A DNA stretch of 64,000 nt from an uncultured Clostridia bacterium (lineage in GTDB: Bacteria; Bacillota; Clostridia; Oscillospirales; Ruminococcaceae), in NCBI GenBank assembly GCA_944387885.1, contig CALXGR010000002.1, positions 62,001-126,000 of the forward strand, in the 5' to 3' direction. Below the pieces are notes generated by a model, which saw only the letters and a list, made by a program, of their open reading frames with translations, was not told the DNA's origin and ran no database searches. This document shows, piece by piece, positions 34,967 through 43,457 of the stretch; within the stretch, counting starts at the first letter, position 1, and the number at the start of each line of letters is the position of its first letter. The position numbers and the translations under genes are program-made.

Positions 34967-35980
34967 TTACAGGAGAGGGATGTTTGCCTTCTTGTACATC
35001 TCCCGGGTGTCGGGGTCCCAGACACTGGCCTGAACCTCTCCGATGTGGGCGCTGCCCAGAAGGAGCATGCAGAGCCGGCTCTGGCCGATACCGCCGCCGA
35101 TGGTGTAGGGAAGTTCCCCGGCCAGCAGGGCCTTGTGGAAGGGAAGCTCCCGCCGCTCGTCGTGTCCGCTGATGGTCAGCTGACGATCCAGGCTTTCGGG
35201 GCTGACCCGGATGCCCATGCTGGACACTTCAAAGCTCTGCTGGAGAGTGTTATTCCAGAACAGGATATCACCGTTCAAATCCCAGTCATCATAGTCGGGG
35301 GCACGTCCGTCGTGAACCTTGCCGCTCTTGAGAGTCTTGCCGATCTGCATGAGGAAGACGGTGCCGTACTGGCGGGTGACCGCATTTTCCCGCTCTTTGG
35401 GGGTCATGTCAGGGTAGGCGTCCTCCAGCTCCTGGGTAGTGATGAAAGCCACATTGGGGTTGAGGAAGGCGTGCTGGCTCAGCTGGGGGTACATGGCCCG
35501 CAGGGTCATTTCAGTGGCGCAGATGCTGGCCACGATTCCCTTGACCACACCCTCCAGATACTCCAGGGTCCGGTCCTCGGGACGAATTACCTTCTCCCAG
35601 TCCCACTGGTCCACATAGATGCTGTGCAGGTTGTCCAGCTCCTCGTCCCGGCGAATGGCGTTCATGTCGGTGTAAAGACCTACTCCGGGAACAAAGCCGT
35701 AGTCGTGGAGGGCCTGCCGCTTCCACTTGGCCAGACTATGTACCACCTGGGCGGGGGTTCCGGTCTCCCGGATGGTAAACTCTACCGGGCGCTCCACACC
35801 GTTCAGGTCGTCGTTCAGGCCGGTGTTGGCTTCCAGGAAAAGGGGAGCACTTACCCGGTGAAGGGTCAGGGTCCGGCAAAGGTTGTCCTGGAACAACTGC
35901 TTGATCAGGCCGATGGCCCGCTGGGTGTCATAAAGGCTCAACAGGGGACGATACCCCTGGGGCACAAAGGATTTGCTCAT
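34967..35980 (-). CDS. asnA: Aspartate-ammonia ligase (asparagine synthetase A)
   Basis: The 337-residue enzyme makes asparagine from aspartate, ammonia and ATP and resembles class II aminoacyl-tRNA synthetase cores. Family features are VSAPLFLEANTGLNDDLNG near residue 43, RPVEFTI, SIYVDQWDWEKVI near 121, and the C-terminal GGGIGQSRLCMLLL motif 3. ATG 35980 lacks a well-spaced ribosome binding site; GTG 35989 is an alternative. It has its own promoter, divergent from cysS. No T-box or other leader element is visible. Confidence 0.93.
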   Translation of the reverse strand: MSKSFVPQGYRPLLSLYDTQRAIGLIKQLFQDNLCRTLTLHRVSAPLFLEANTGLNDDLNGVERPVEFTIRETGTPAQVVHSLAKWKRQALHDYGFVPGVGLYTDMNAIRRDEELDNLHSIYVDQWDWEKVIRPEDRTLEYLEGVVKGIVASICATEMTLRAMYPQLSQHAFLNPNVAFITTQELEDAYPDMTPKERENAVTRQYGTVFLMQIGKTLKSGKVHDGRAPDYDDWDLNGDILFWNNTLQQSFEVSSMGIRVSPESLDRQLTISGHDERRELPFHKALLAGELPYTIGGGIGQSRLCMLLLGSAHIGEVQASVWDPDTREMYKKANIPLL

Positions 35981-36037
35981 AATCTTCACTACTTTCCACT
36001 GAGATCCTCCCGGAAAGGCCGGGGGGTCAATAGAAAC

Positions 36038-36066
36038 AGTATGCCATAAACCGGGCCAAATTGCAA
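36038..36066 (-). promoter_or_regulatory. Promoter of asnA
   Basis: On the minus strand TTGCAA, 17 bp, CATACT. It is back-to-back with the cysS promoter. Confidence 0.6.
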
Positions 36067-36076
36067 GGTATGACCC

Positions 36077-36105
36077 TTGCGCCAAAGGGGCAAATAGACT
36101 ATAAT
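36077..36105 (+). promoter_or_regulatory. Promoter of cysS
   Basis: TTGCGC, 17 bp, perfect TATAAT. The short leader has a GCTGAC/GTCAGC hairpin but is too short for a T-box. Confidence 0.7.
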
Positions 36106-36158
36106 AGGACCATATAGTGAGCTGACTGGGGAAAGGTCAGCGTAAGGAGCGAACAAGT

Positions 36159-37559
36159 ATGGAAATTTTCAACACCCTCACCCGTAAAAAGGAAGAGTTT
36201 ATCCCCCAGGTGCCGGGGGAATATCGTATTTATGTCTGCGGCCCCACCGTTTACAACTACATTCATATTGGGAACGCCCGCCCTCTCATTGTGTTTGACA
36301 CCCTCCGCCGTTACCTGGAATACCGGGGCAACAAGGTAATGTATGTAAGCAATATTACCGATATTGACGACAAGCTGATTACCAAGGCCAAGGAGGAAGG
36401 CACCTCCATGAAGGAGGTGGCCCAGCGGTTTGAGGCCGAGTACCTGAAGGATGCCGAGGGCCTCAACTGCCAGAAGCCCACCGTTCAGCCCCGTGCCACC
36501 GAGCATATTGCCCAGATTCTGGACATTGTAAAGGACCTGATCGAGTCCGGTCACGCTTATGTGGCCAAGAACGGGGACGTATACTTCCGGGTAAAAAGCG
36601 ACCCCGGCTACGGCAAACTGAGCCACCTGAACCTGGAAGACCTGGAAAGCGGAAACCGGGAACTCCGCAGCCAGATGGAGGACGACCTGAAAGAGGACCC
36701 CGCCGACTTTGCAGTCTGGAAGGCTGCCAAACCCGGCGAGCCTGCCTGGGAAAGCCCCTATGGCATGGGCCGTCCCGGCTGGCACATTGAATGCTCTGCC
36801 ATGAGCCGCACCCACCTGGGCAAGACCATCGACCTTCACGCCGGCGGTCAGGACCTGATTTTCCCTCACCATGAGAACGAAATTGCCCAGTCCGAGTGTG
36901 CCAACGGCTGCACCTTTGCCCGGTACTGGATGCATAACGGCTTTATCAATGTGGACAACCAGAAAATGTCCAAGAGCCTCCACAACTTCTTCACTGTCCG
37001 GGATGTAGCCAACCTGTACGGCTACGAGCCCATCCGGTACTTTATGCTCACCGCCGGGTACCGTATGCCCCTGAACTACACTGTGGAGCTGATTGAGAGC
37101 TGCAAGAGCAGCCTGGAACGGCTCTACAATTGCCGGGAAAACCTGGACTTTGCCATTTCCCACGCACCGGAACAGGGGGAGGAAGTCCTGAAAGAAAAGT
37201 GCGCCGCTGCCCGGGAGAAGTTCATCAAGGCCATGGATGATGACCTGAATACCCCCGATGCCCTGGCTGCCATCTTTGACCTGGTCCGGGAAATCAACAC
37301 CCTCTCCTCCAAGGCTTCCAAGGCTGCCCTGGAAGAAGCCGCCCGCACTATGGACGAGCTGGCCGGAGTGCTGGGCCTTCTCTATAACCGGAAGAAAGAA
37401 GAGGAGATTCCCGCCCAGGTGCTGGCTCTGGTGGAGGAGCGTGCCGCTGCCAAGAAGGCCAAGGACTGGGGCAAGGCAGATGCCATCCGGAATCAGCTCA
37501 CCGAACTGGGCTGGAGTGTCACCGACACGGCCCAGGGTCCCAAGCTGGCAAAGCTGTAA
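36159..37559 (+). CDS. cysS: Cysteinyl-tRNA synthetase
   Basis: The 466-residue class I synthetase charges tRNA-Cys. The HIGH motif appears as YIHIGNARP near residue 33, and the zinc-binding Cys lies in YVCGPTVYN near 27 with a later WHIECSAMSRTHLG. The KMSKS loop is NQKMSKSLHNF near 268. Length is normal. ATG 36159 follows TAAGGAG. Its stop overlaps the next ATG by one base (TAATG), coupling it to the glycosyltransferase fusion. Confidence 0.96.
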   Translation: MEIFNTLTRKKEEFIPQVPGEYRIYVCGPTVYNYIHIGNARPLIVFDTLRRYLEYRGNKVMYVSNITDIDDKLITKAKEEGTSMKEVAQRFEAEYLKDAEGLNCQKPTVQPRATEHIAQILDIVKDLIESGHAYVAKNGDVYFRVKSDPGYGKLSHLNLEDLESGNRELRSQMEDDLKEDPADFAVWKAAKPGEPAWESPYGMGRPGWHIECSAMSRTHLGKTIDLHAGGQDLIFPHHENEIAQSECANGCTFARYWMHNGFINVDNQKMSKSLHNFFTVRDVANLYGYEPIRYFMLTAGYRMPLNYTVELIESCKSSLERLYNCRENLDFAISHAPEQGEEVLKEKCAAAREKFIKAMDDDLNTPDALAAIFDLVREINTLSSKASKAALEEAARTMDELAGVLGLLYNRKKEEEIPAQVLALVEERAAAKKAKDWGKADAIRNQLTELGWSVTDTAQGPKLAKL

Positions 37560-40507
37560 TGGAGGGGCGGAAGATAAACCCCGCATCCCTCAACGAAAAG
37601 ACCTCGCTGGTCCTCATACTGGCGGGGGCTTTTCTGTTACAGGCGGTTTTGCAGGGGGCAACGGAAGGCTACTCTTATGATATGGGCTGCTTTTACGCCT
37701 GGGCAGGGAGACTGGCATCCCTGGGTCCGGGGGAGTTTTACAGCCCCGATTACTTTGCGGACTATCCTCCGGGAGGGATTCTGGCCCTCTACCCGGCGGG
37801 AATCATCCGGAATCTTCTGGGCTTGGAAATGGATTCCGTGGCCTGGAAACTGGTGTTGGGATTTCTGCCCGCTCTGGCAGTCTGCGGCATCGCTTACCTT
37901 ACCTGGAGCCAGGCAAGACGGGTGATGGATTCCTCTCTGGCCCTTCGGCTGACAGCCCTGGTGGCGTTCAATCCGGCCCTTCTCTATGCCATGGGAATCT
38001 GGAAGCAGGTGGACAGCCTTTTCCTTCTGGCCCTGGCAGCGTCCTTTGTCCAGCTGGAACGGAAACGATATCTCCCCGCTGCCTTTCTCTACGGACTGGC
38101 TCTCAGCCTGAAACCTCAGGCTCTCCTGGCAGGTCCCATTCTGGCCCTGGCTTTCCTGGAGCCTCTGAGAAAGGACCTGGCAAAGGGGCTCAAAAATCTT
38201 TTGGCAGGAGCCGCCGCTTCGGTGGGAACCGTTCTGGCTATAGGCCTGCCTTTCTATGGGACCCAGGTATTGAGTGAAACCTGGAACCGGTACTTCGGAA
38301 CCTTTTCCAGCTATCCCTATGCCTCGGTGAACGGATTCAACTTTATGGCTGCCCTGGGGGGAAACTGGGTGCTGCAGGAAGAAAAACTCTTCTTCCTCAC
38401 CTGGCAGCAGTGGGGAACAGCTGCCATTGCGGCAGTTACCCTGTTTGTGGTCTGGCTGGCCTGGAAGGGGGTCCGGAATGACCGATTCAGCCCCCTCCTT
38501 CTGGGAGCGGTCTACCTGGTAGGCGTTTTTACCTTCGGCCATCGGATGCACGAGCGGTATCTCCTGGCGGGAGTGGTGTTTACCTTCCTGGCAGCAGCCC
38601 GCTCCAAGGACCGTCGGCTGGCCCTCCAGGGGGCAGGGCTGTCTCTTGTCTGCACCCTTAATCTGGCGGTGGTCTATACCCATGTGGGAACTGAAAACGA
38701 GTGGCTTACTGATGAACTGTCCCAGATCATGATGCGGATCTGCGGCCTGGCAACCGTGCTCCTCTGGGCGGCGCTGGCCTGGACCGCAGTAAGTCTCACC
38801 CTGGAAGGAAAGAGATACCCCCTGAAAAAGGCAGCCGCCCCGCTGGGAGAAAAAATGCCCTCCTGGACCAGGGGAGAAGTGATTGCTCTGGCTGTTCTTA
38901 CTTTTGCGGTAGGAGTTCTCAGCTTTTTCAGACTGGGGGATCTGCAGGCTCCTCAGACGGTGGAGGACCGACTGGGCCAGGAACCCCTGACCTTGAACCT
39001 TACCCTGGAACAGCCGGCGGAAGCCATCTGGATTTATCCCCAGATTCAGGACAGCCAGGGAGGAACCCTCCGGCTGACGGATTCCACCGGCCAGGTGCTG
39101 CTGGAGCAAAAGCTGGAGCAGGGGGGATGCTTTACCTGGCAGAGTTACCCGATCGCTTCCACGGACCAGTCCCTGACCCTTACCCTGGAAAATGCCCGGG
39201 TGATAGAGGTTTCCTTCCGGAACGGGGAAGGGGAGCAGATTCCGGTGGAAGCAGACCGGGAGAACTTCCTGCTGGATGAGCAGGAGCTGGTTCCCCAGAC
39301 CATCAGTTATCTGAACAGCTTCTACTTTGACGAAATCTACCACGCCCGCACCGGGTATGAGGAACTGATGGGAATGTCCATCTACGAGACCACCCATCCG
39401 CCGCTGGGAAAAGATTTCATTATGCTGGGCATTGCCCTGTTTGGCATGTGCGGCTTTGGCTGGCGGTTCTTCGGCACCCTCTTTGGGGTGCTCATGGTCC
39501 CCCTGTTCTATTTGGTGGCCCGGCGGCTGACCCGTAACCGGGAAGTCTCCTTCTTTGGAGCCCTGATTCTGGCCTTTGACTTTATGCGGTATACCCAAAG
39601 CCGGATGGCCACCATTGATACCTATCCCGCTTTCTTTATCCTGCTGGGGGCCGGGTGCATGATCTGGTATCGGGACCGGGTCCTGGAAAAAGGAGTGCAC
39701 CATGCCATTCTTCCCATGGTGTTGGGGGGAATTGCCTTTGGCCTGGGCTGTGCCAGCAAATGGACCGGCATCTATGCCGGAGCAGGACTGGCAGTGGTCT
39801 ATTTCTGGACCCTCTGGGAGCGAAGCCGGCAGCAGCCAGCCACCCTCCGCCGGGAGGTGACTCTGGTCATTTTCGGAGGAACGGTTTGCTTCGTGGTGAT
39901 TCCGCTGGGAATATATCTGGCCAGCTATCTGCCCTATACTTGGGGAGAAAATGGTTTTACCCTGACTGACTGGTGGAATACCCAGGTGGGAATGTTCCAG
40001 TACCACAGCCAGCTTACAGCCACCCATCCCTATGAAAGCCCCTGGTATACCTGGATGTTTGACCTGCGGCCGGTATGGTATTACCTGAACGGGAATCTGG
40101 AACCGGGAGTCCGGGGAAGCATTGCAGGCTTCTATAATCCCGTTCTGGCCTGGGGCGGACTGGCTGCTCTTCTGGCCCTGGCAGCCCGGGCAATCAAAGA
40201 GGGAATGGAACCCAAGACCCGGCTGGTGGTGATTTTCTTCCTGTCCCAGCTCCTGCCCTGGGTGCTGGTGACACGGTGTACCTTCCTCTATCATTACTGG
40301 GCCAGCGCCCTGTTTGCTCTACTGGCTCTGGTGGTTTGGATGTCCCGTCTGGCTGCCCTTCGCCCCCGTCTGGCAAGAGGCGGGATGAAAGGGCTTGCGG
40401 GAGCGGCAGCAATTCTCTTTATTCTCTATTTCCCGGTGTTGTCCGGGCTTCCCGTAGGGGAAGGGTGGGTCAGTTGGCTGAGAATTCTGCCCAGCTGGTT
40501 CTTCTGA
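37559..40507 (+). CDS. Double GT-C membrane glycosyltransferase with C-terminal PMT (GT39) module
   Basis: This 982-residue protein appears to join two polytopic GT-C modules. Residues 1-425 have about ten helices with GYSYDMGCFYAWAGR near residue 36 and YFADYPPGG near 65, as in GT-C mannosyltransferases of the DUF2029 or ArnT type. After a helix at about 445, a beta-rich soluble segment (470-570) precedes a protein O-mannosyltransferase module with FYFDEIYHARTGYE (Asp591-Glu592), THPPLGKDF and MRYTQSRMATIDTY. PMT enzymes move mannose from polyprenyl-phosphate-mannose to Ser/Thr outside the membrane. Acceptor and sugar are not known here. It is coupled to cysS by start-stop overlap. Confidence 0.78.
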   Translation: MEGRKINPASLNEKTSLVLILAGAFLLQAVLQGATEGYSYDMGCFYAWAGRLASLGPGEFYSPDYFADYPPGGILALYPAGIIRNLLGLEMDSVAWKLVLGFLPALAVCGIAYLTWSQARRVMDSSLALRLTALVAFNPALLYAMGIWKQVDSLFLLALAASFVQLERKRYLPAAFLYGLALSLKPQALLAGPILALAFLEPLRKDLAKGLKNLLAGAAASVGTVLAIGLPFYGTQVLSETWNRYFGTFSSYPYASVNGFNFMAALGGNWVLQEEKLFFLTWQQWGTAAIAAVTLFVVWLAWKGVRNDRFSPLLLGAVYLVGVFTFGHRMHERYLLAGVVFTFLAAARSKDRRLALQGAGLSLVCTLNLAVVYTHVGTENEWLTDELSQIMMRICGLATVLLWAALAWTAVSLTLEGKRYPLKKAAAPLGEKMPSWTRGEVIALAVLTFAVGVLSFFRLGDLQAPQTVEDRLGQEPLTLNLTLEQPAEAIWIYPQIQDSQGGTLRLTDSTGQVLLEQKLEQGGCFTWQSYPIASTDQSLTLTLENARVIEVSFRNGEGEQIPVEADRENFLLDEQELVPQTISYLNSFYFDEIYHARTGYEELMGMSIYETTHPPLGKDFIMLGIALFGMCGFGWRFFGTLFGVLMVPLFYLVARRLTRNREVSFFGALILAFDFMRYTQSRMATIDTYPAFFILLGAGCMIWYRDRVLEKGVHHAILPMVLGGIAFGLGCASKWTGIYAGAGLAVVYFWTLWERSRQQPATLRREVTLVIFGGTVCFVVIPLGIYLASYLPYTWGENGFTLTDWWNTQVGMFQYHSQLTATHPYESPWYTWMFDLRPVWYYLNGNLEPGVRGSIAGFYNPVLAWGGLAALLALAARAIKEGMEPKTRLVVIFFLSQLLPWVLVTRCTFLYHYWASALFALLALVVWMSRLAALRPRLARGGMKGLAGAAAILFILYFPVLSGLPVGEGWVSWLRILPSWFF

Positions 40508-40513
40508 TGATTT

Positions 40514-40558
40514 AAAAGAAAAAGGCCCGCACGGCAGCGTGCGGGTCTTTTCCTTTTA
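40514..40558. terminator. Bidirectional terminator between the PMT fusion and pfk
   Basis: GCCCGCACG and CGTGCGGG arms around a short loop, with A-rich flank on the left and TCTTTTCCTTTT on the right. Confidence 0.85.
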
Positions 40559-40623
40559 CACAGGAGAGATCAAAGCATATCGAATACACAATATACCTTG
40601 GGGGTTGGTTGTTTCAGCCTGCC

Positions 40624-41847
40624 TTACTTCATGCGGATATGGCAGGGGAGACCGTCCACATAGATGGGGGTCAATTCAGCCTGAATCAGGGGCCGGGCAT
40701 ACTCCAGGAACTCCGGCATCATGTCGGTGTGGGATTCGTTGATCCACTCCAGAGGAATCTTTTTCTCCAGATTGGCCACCTCACTGATGGGATGGAGTTC
40801 GGTAGTGCTCTGATAAGGAGCATTGGAAACCCGCTTGATGGCCACCATCTCGCCGGTGTGCCCCTCGAAAGCGGCTTTTGCGGCGGCACCGCCGACCTGA
40901 TAGGCTTCGGTGATGTCGGTGCGGCTGGTGAGATGGCCGGCGCAGCGCTGAAGGGTGGAAAGCTCGATGCAGCGGGTTTTGGTATCCAGCTGACGGGCAC
41001 AGGTGTTGGCCAGGAACCGGGCGGTTCCGGTCAGGGTCTTATGTCCGAAAGCATCCACTGCGTGAACATCGTCGGCCAACTCACAGACATACCGGCCATC
41101 CGCCAGTTTGATTCCTTCGGACACGGCGATTACAACGCTGGGCTTCTTTTCCTGCAGGGCGGCCACCTTTTCCACAAAATGCTCCACGTCAAAAGGAACT
41201 TCGGGCAGGCAGATCATATCCACCCCTTCGCAGTCTTCGGACCGGGCCAGGGCAGCGGCGGCAGTGAGCCAGCCGGCATTCCGGCCCATGATTTCCACAA
41301 TGGTCACATATTTGGTTCCGTAAACGGTGGCGTCCCGGATGATTTCCTTCATGATGACCCCGATGTACTTGGCAGCACTGCCATAGCCGGGGGTGTGATC
41401 GGTTACCATCAGGTCATTGTCGATGGTTTTGGGGACACCCATAAACCGGATATCGCTCCCCACCAGCTTGCCGTAGTCAGCCAGCTTGCCGATGGTGTCC
41501 ATGCTGTCATTACCGCCGATGTAGAAGAAATAGCCGATATCCAGCTCTTCCAGAATACGGAACAGCTTTTCATAGATGGCACGGTCCTCCTCAATGGCAG
41601 GCAGCTTGAACCGGCAGGAGCCGAGAAAGCTGGAAGGAGTACGCTTGAGCAATTCCACGTCCAGGTGGTCATGCAGCTGGGCGGAAAGGTCTACCACCCG
41701 CTTTTCCAGAAGTCCGGCAACACCGTTGCACATTCCATAAACCACCTGAGCGCCCCGAACCTTACAGCTCTGGTAAACCCCGGCCAGGCTTGCGTTGATG
41801 ACGGAAGTGGGACCACCGGACTGGCCCACAATAGCATTCTTGCCCAT
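40624..41847 (-). CDS. 6-phosphofructokinase, PPi-type signature (paralogue 1)
   Basis: The 407-residue enzyme phosphorylates fructose 6-phosphate. GQSGGPTSVINASLAG is the N-terminal phosphate loop. YIGGNDSMDT has Asp where ATP-dependent PFKs have Gly (GGDGS), and GVPKTIDNDL has the Lys that marks pyrophosphate-dependent PFKs (ATP type: GTIDND). So PPi is the likely phosphate donor, as known for this clade. IMGRNAGWL near residue 190 is the sugar-binding MGR motif. It has its own transcript, downstream of the second paralogue. A CBS-type pyrophosphatase lies 4 kb away. Confidence 0.88.
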   Translation of the reverse strand: MGKNAIVGQSGGPTSVINASLAGVYQSCKVRGAQVVYGMCNGVAGLLEKRVVDLSAQLHDHLDVELLKRTPSSFLGSCRFKLPAIEEDRAIYEKLFRILEELDIGYFFYIGGNDSMDTIGKLADYGKLVGSDIRFMGVPKTIDNDLMVTDHTPGYGSAAKYIGVIMKEIIRDATVYGTKYVTIVEIMGRNAGWLTAAAALARSEDCEGVDMICLPEVPFDVEHFVEKVAALQEKKPSVVIAVSEGIKLADGRYVCELADDVHAVDAFGHKTLTGTARFLANTCARQLDTKTRCIELSTLQRCAGHLTSRTDITEAYQVGGAAAKAAFEGHTGEMVAIKRVSNAPYQSTTELHPISEVANLEKKIPLEWINESHTDMMPEFLEYARPLIQAELTPIYVDGLPCHIRMK

Positions 41848-41996
41848 TTTGTACCCCTTTCCAGCTTCTGCCTCTCTGGGGGGAGGCGCACCCCCTTTTT
41901 TCTGAACGTATCTATTCTACCAGCCTTCCCCCTTTTTTCCCATTGTAGGACTTGCCAACTCCCCATAGAGAGAAAACGTTCCATATGGCGGAATTA

Positions 41997-42034
41997 CAAA
42001 AAAGAACAAGCCCGAAAAAACACGAGCTTGTTCC
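41997..42034 (-). terminator. Terminator after pfk paralogue 2
   Basis: On the minus strand GAACAAGC pairs with GCTTGTTC and is followed by a T-run, 75 bp after the paralogue 2 stop. It separates the two pfk genes. Confidence 0.8.
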
Positions 42035-42108
42035 ATAATGTGAAACTTCAAACGCAACATACACAACTAAAATATTGCGAATATTGCTATTTCGTAATGT
42101 CCGTTCAA

Positions 42109-43335
42109 TCAGCGCAGATGCATGTGCATGGGAACGCCGTTTACAAACATGGGGCTCATTTCACCCTGAATCAGGGGACGGGCGTAATGCACAAAGTCTT
42201 TGGTCACATGGGTGCCGTCGGAGGTGATCCACTCCAGGGGAACCTTTTTCTCCAGGTTGGCTACGGCGTGTACATCCACCATTTCGCTGACACAGAGGTA
42301 GGGATGGTTGTGGAGCCGCTTGAGGGCGCTCATCTTGCCGGTCTCGCCTGCCAGGGCAGCCTTGACGGCGGCGCCGCCTGCCATGTAGGCTTCGCTGATG
42401 TCGGTCCGGCTGGCCAGATGGCTGGCGCACCGCTGGAGGGTGCTGAACTCAATGGCCCGGCTCTTGCAGCCCAGATTCTTGCTGATAAGGTCACTGAGGT
42501 ACCGGCTGGTGCCGCTGAGAATGGCCTTGTGTCCGAAGGCGTCCAGCTGACCGGCAGTGCTCACCAGGTCGCAGAGATAAACACCTTCCTTGGTCTTGAC
42601 CCCTTCACTGGCAGCAATGATCACATTGGATTTGGAATGCTGGAGGTCGTCCACCCGCTTGAGGAAAACTTCCGGGTCAAAGGGAACCTCGGGGAGAAGG
42701 ATGATGTCGGGACCTTCTCCGTCATCCCCGGCTGCCAGACTGGCGGCTCCGGCCAGCCAGCCTGCATGACGGCCCATGATTTCGGCTACAGTAACGCTCC
42801 GGATGTTGTATACGTTGGAGTCACAGATCATCTCCTTCAGGATGGTGGCAATGTACTTTGCGGCGCTGCCATAACCGGGAGTGTGGTCGGTGAGCATAAG
42901 GTCGTTGTCAATGGTCTTGGGAACCCCGATAAAACGGATGGGGCTGTTGATGGTCATGGCGTAGGTGCTCAGCTTGGCAATGGTGTCCATGCTGTCGTTT
43001 CCGCCAATGTAGAACATGGCCTGAATATCGTATTTCTTCAGGATGGAGAAGATGGTTTTGTAGGTGTCTTCATCCTGGGTCAGCTCAGGCAGCTTGAACC
43101 GGCAGGAACCCAGGTAACTGGAGGGAGTGCGCTTGAGCAGTTCAATGTTCATGTCCCCGGTGAAAAGGCTGTCCAGATCCACCAGGCTGTCCTGAAGGAA
43201 TCCTTCAATGCCGAATTTCATTCCGTATACTTTGTCAACGCCCATTTTTTTGGCAGTCTCATATACTCCTGCCAGACTGGAATTGATGACGGCAGTGGGA
43301 CCGCCGCTCTGTCCTACCACAATATTAAATCCCAT
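42109..43335 (-). CDS. 6-phosphofructokinase, PPi-type signature (paralogue 2)
   Basis: The 408-residue paralogue of the neighbouring gene has the same hallmarks: GQSGGPTAVINSSLAG, YIGGNDSMDT, GVPKTIDNDLM and EIMGRHAGWLAG. The two differ clearly outside the motifs, so they are an old tandem pair rather than a recent copy. ATG 43335 (MGFNIVVGQ) is preferred because GAAAGGATG lies upstream; a start four codons earlier overlaps that site. A promoter is found at 43377-43405. Distinct promoters and a terminator between the two genes point to separate regulation. Confidence 0.88.
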   Translation of the reverse strand: MGFNIVVGQSGGPTAVINSSLAGVYETAKKMGVDKVYGMKFGIEGFLQDSLVDLDSLFTGDMNIELLKRTPSSYLGSCRFKLPELTQDEDTYKTIFSILKKYDIQAMFYIGGNDSMDTIAKLSTYAMTINSPIRFIGVPKTIDNDLMLTDHTPGYGSAAKYIATILKEMICDSNVYNIRSVTVAEIMGRHAGWLAGAASLAAGDDGEGPDIILLPEVPFDPEVFLKRVDDLQHSKSNVIIAASEGVKTKEGVYLCDLVSTAGQLDAFGHKAILSGTSRYLSDLISKNLGCKSRAIEFSTLQRCASHLASRTDISEAYMAGGAAVKAALAGETGKMSALKRLHNHPYLCVSEMVDVHAVANLEKKVPLEWITSDGTHVTKDFVHYARPLIQGEMSPMFVNGVPMHMHLR

Positions 43336-43376
43336 ATGAAAAAACATCCTTTCAGCGTTTTAGTTTTGCCCATTTC

Positions 43377-43405
43377 ATTGTACTTGTTTTTCCTGCTATA
43401 TACAA
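43377..43405 (-). promoter_or_regulatory. Promoter of pfk paralogue 2
   Basis: On the minus strand TTGTAT, 17 bp, TACAAT, about 40 bp before the start. Confidence 0.65.
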
Positions 43406-43420
43406 GAGGGGAGACATGAG

Positions 43421-43454
43421 AAAAGGCCCGATCCAGTAAAGGACCGGGCCTTTT
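43421..43454 (-). terminator. Terminator after typA
   Basis: AAAAGGCCCGgTCC pairs with GGAtCGGGCCTTTT on the minus strand, directly after the typA stop. Confidence 0.85.
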
Positions 43455-43457
43455 AAA

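Noticed and set aside
36106..36158. A T-box leader for cysS
   Set aside because: The leader is only about 50 bases and lacks the T-box sequence and a terminator.
37637..40294. An 885-codon open frame on the minus strand opposite the PMT fusion
   Set aside because: Same shadow effect; the plus strand shows clear membrane helices and PMT motifs.
40609..43419. A 936-codon plus-strand frame across both pfk genes
   Set aside because: It crosses the terminator between them and is the antisense of two recognisable kinases.
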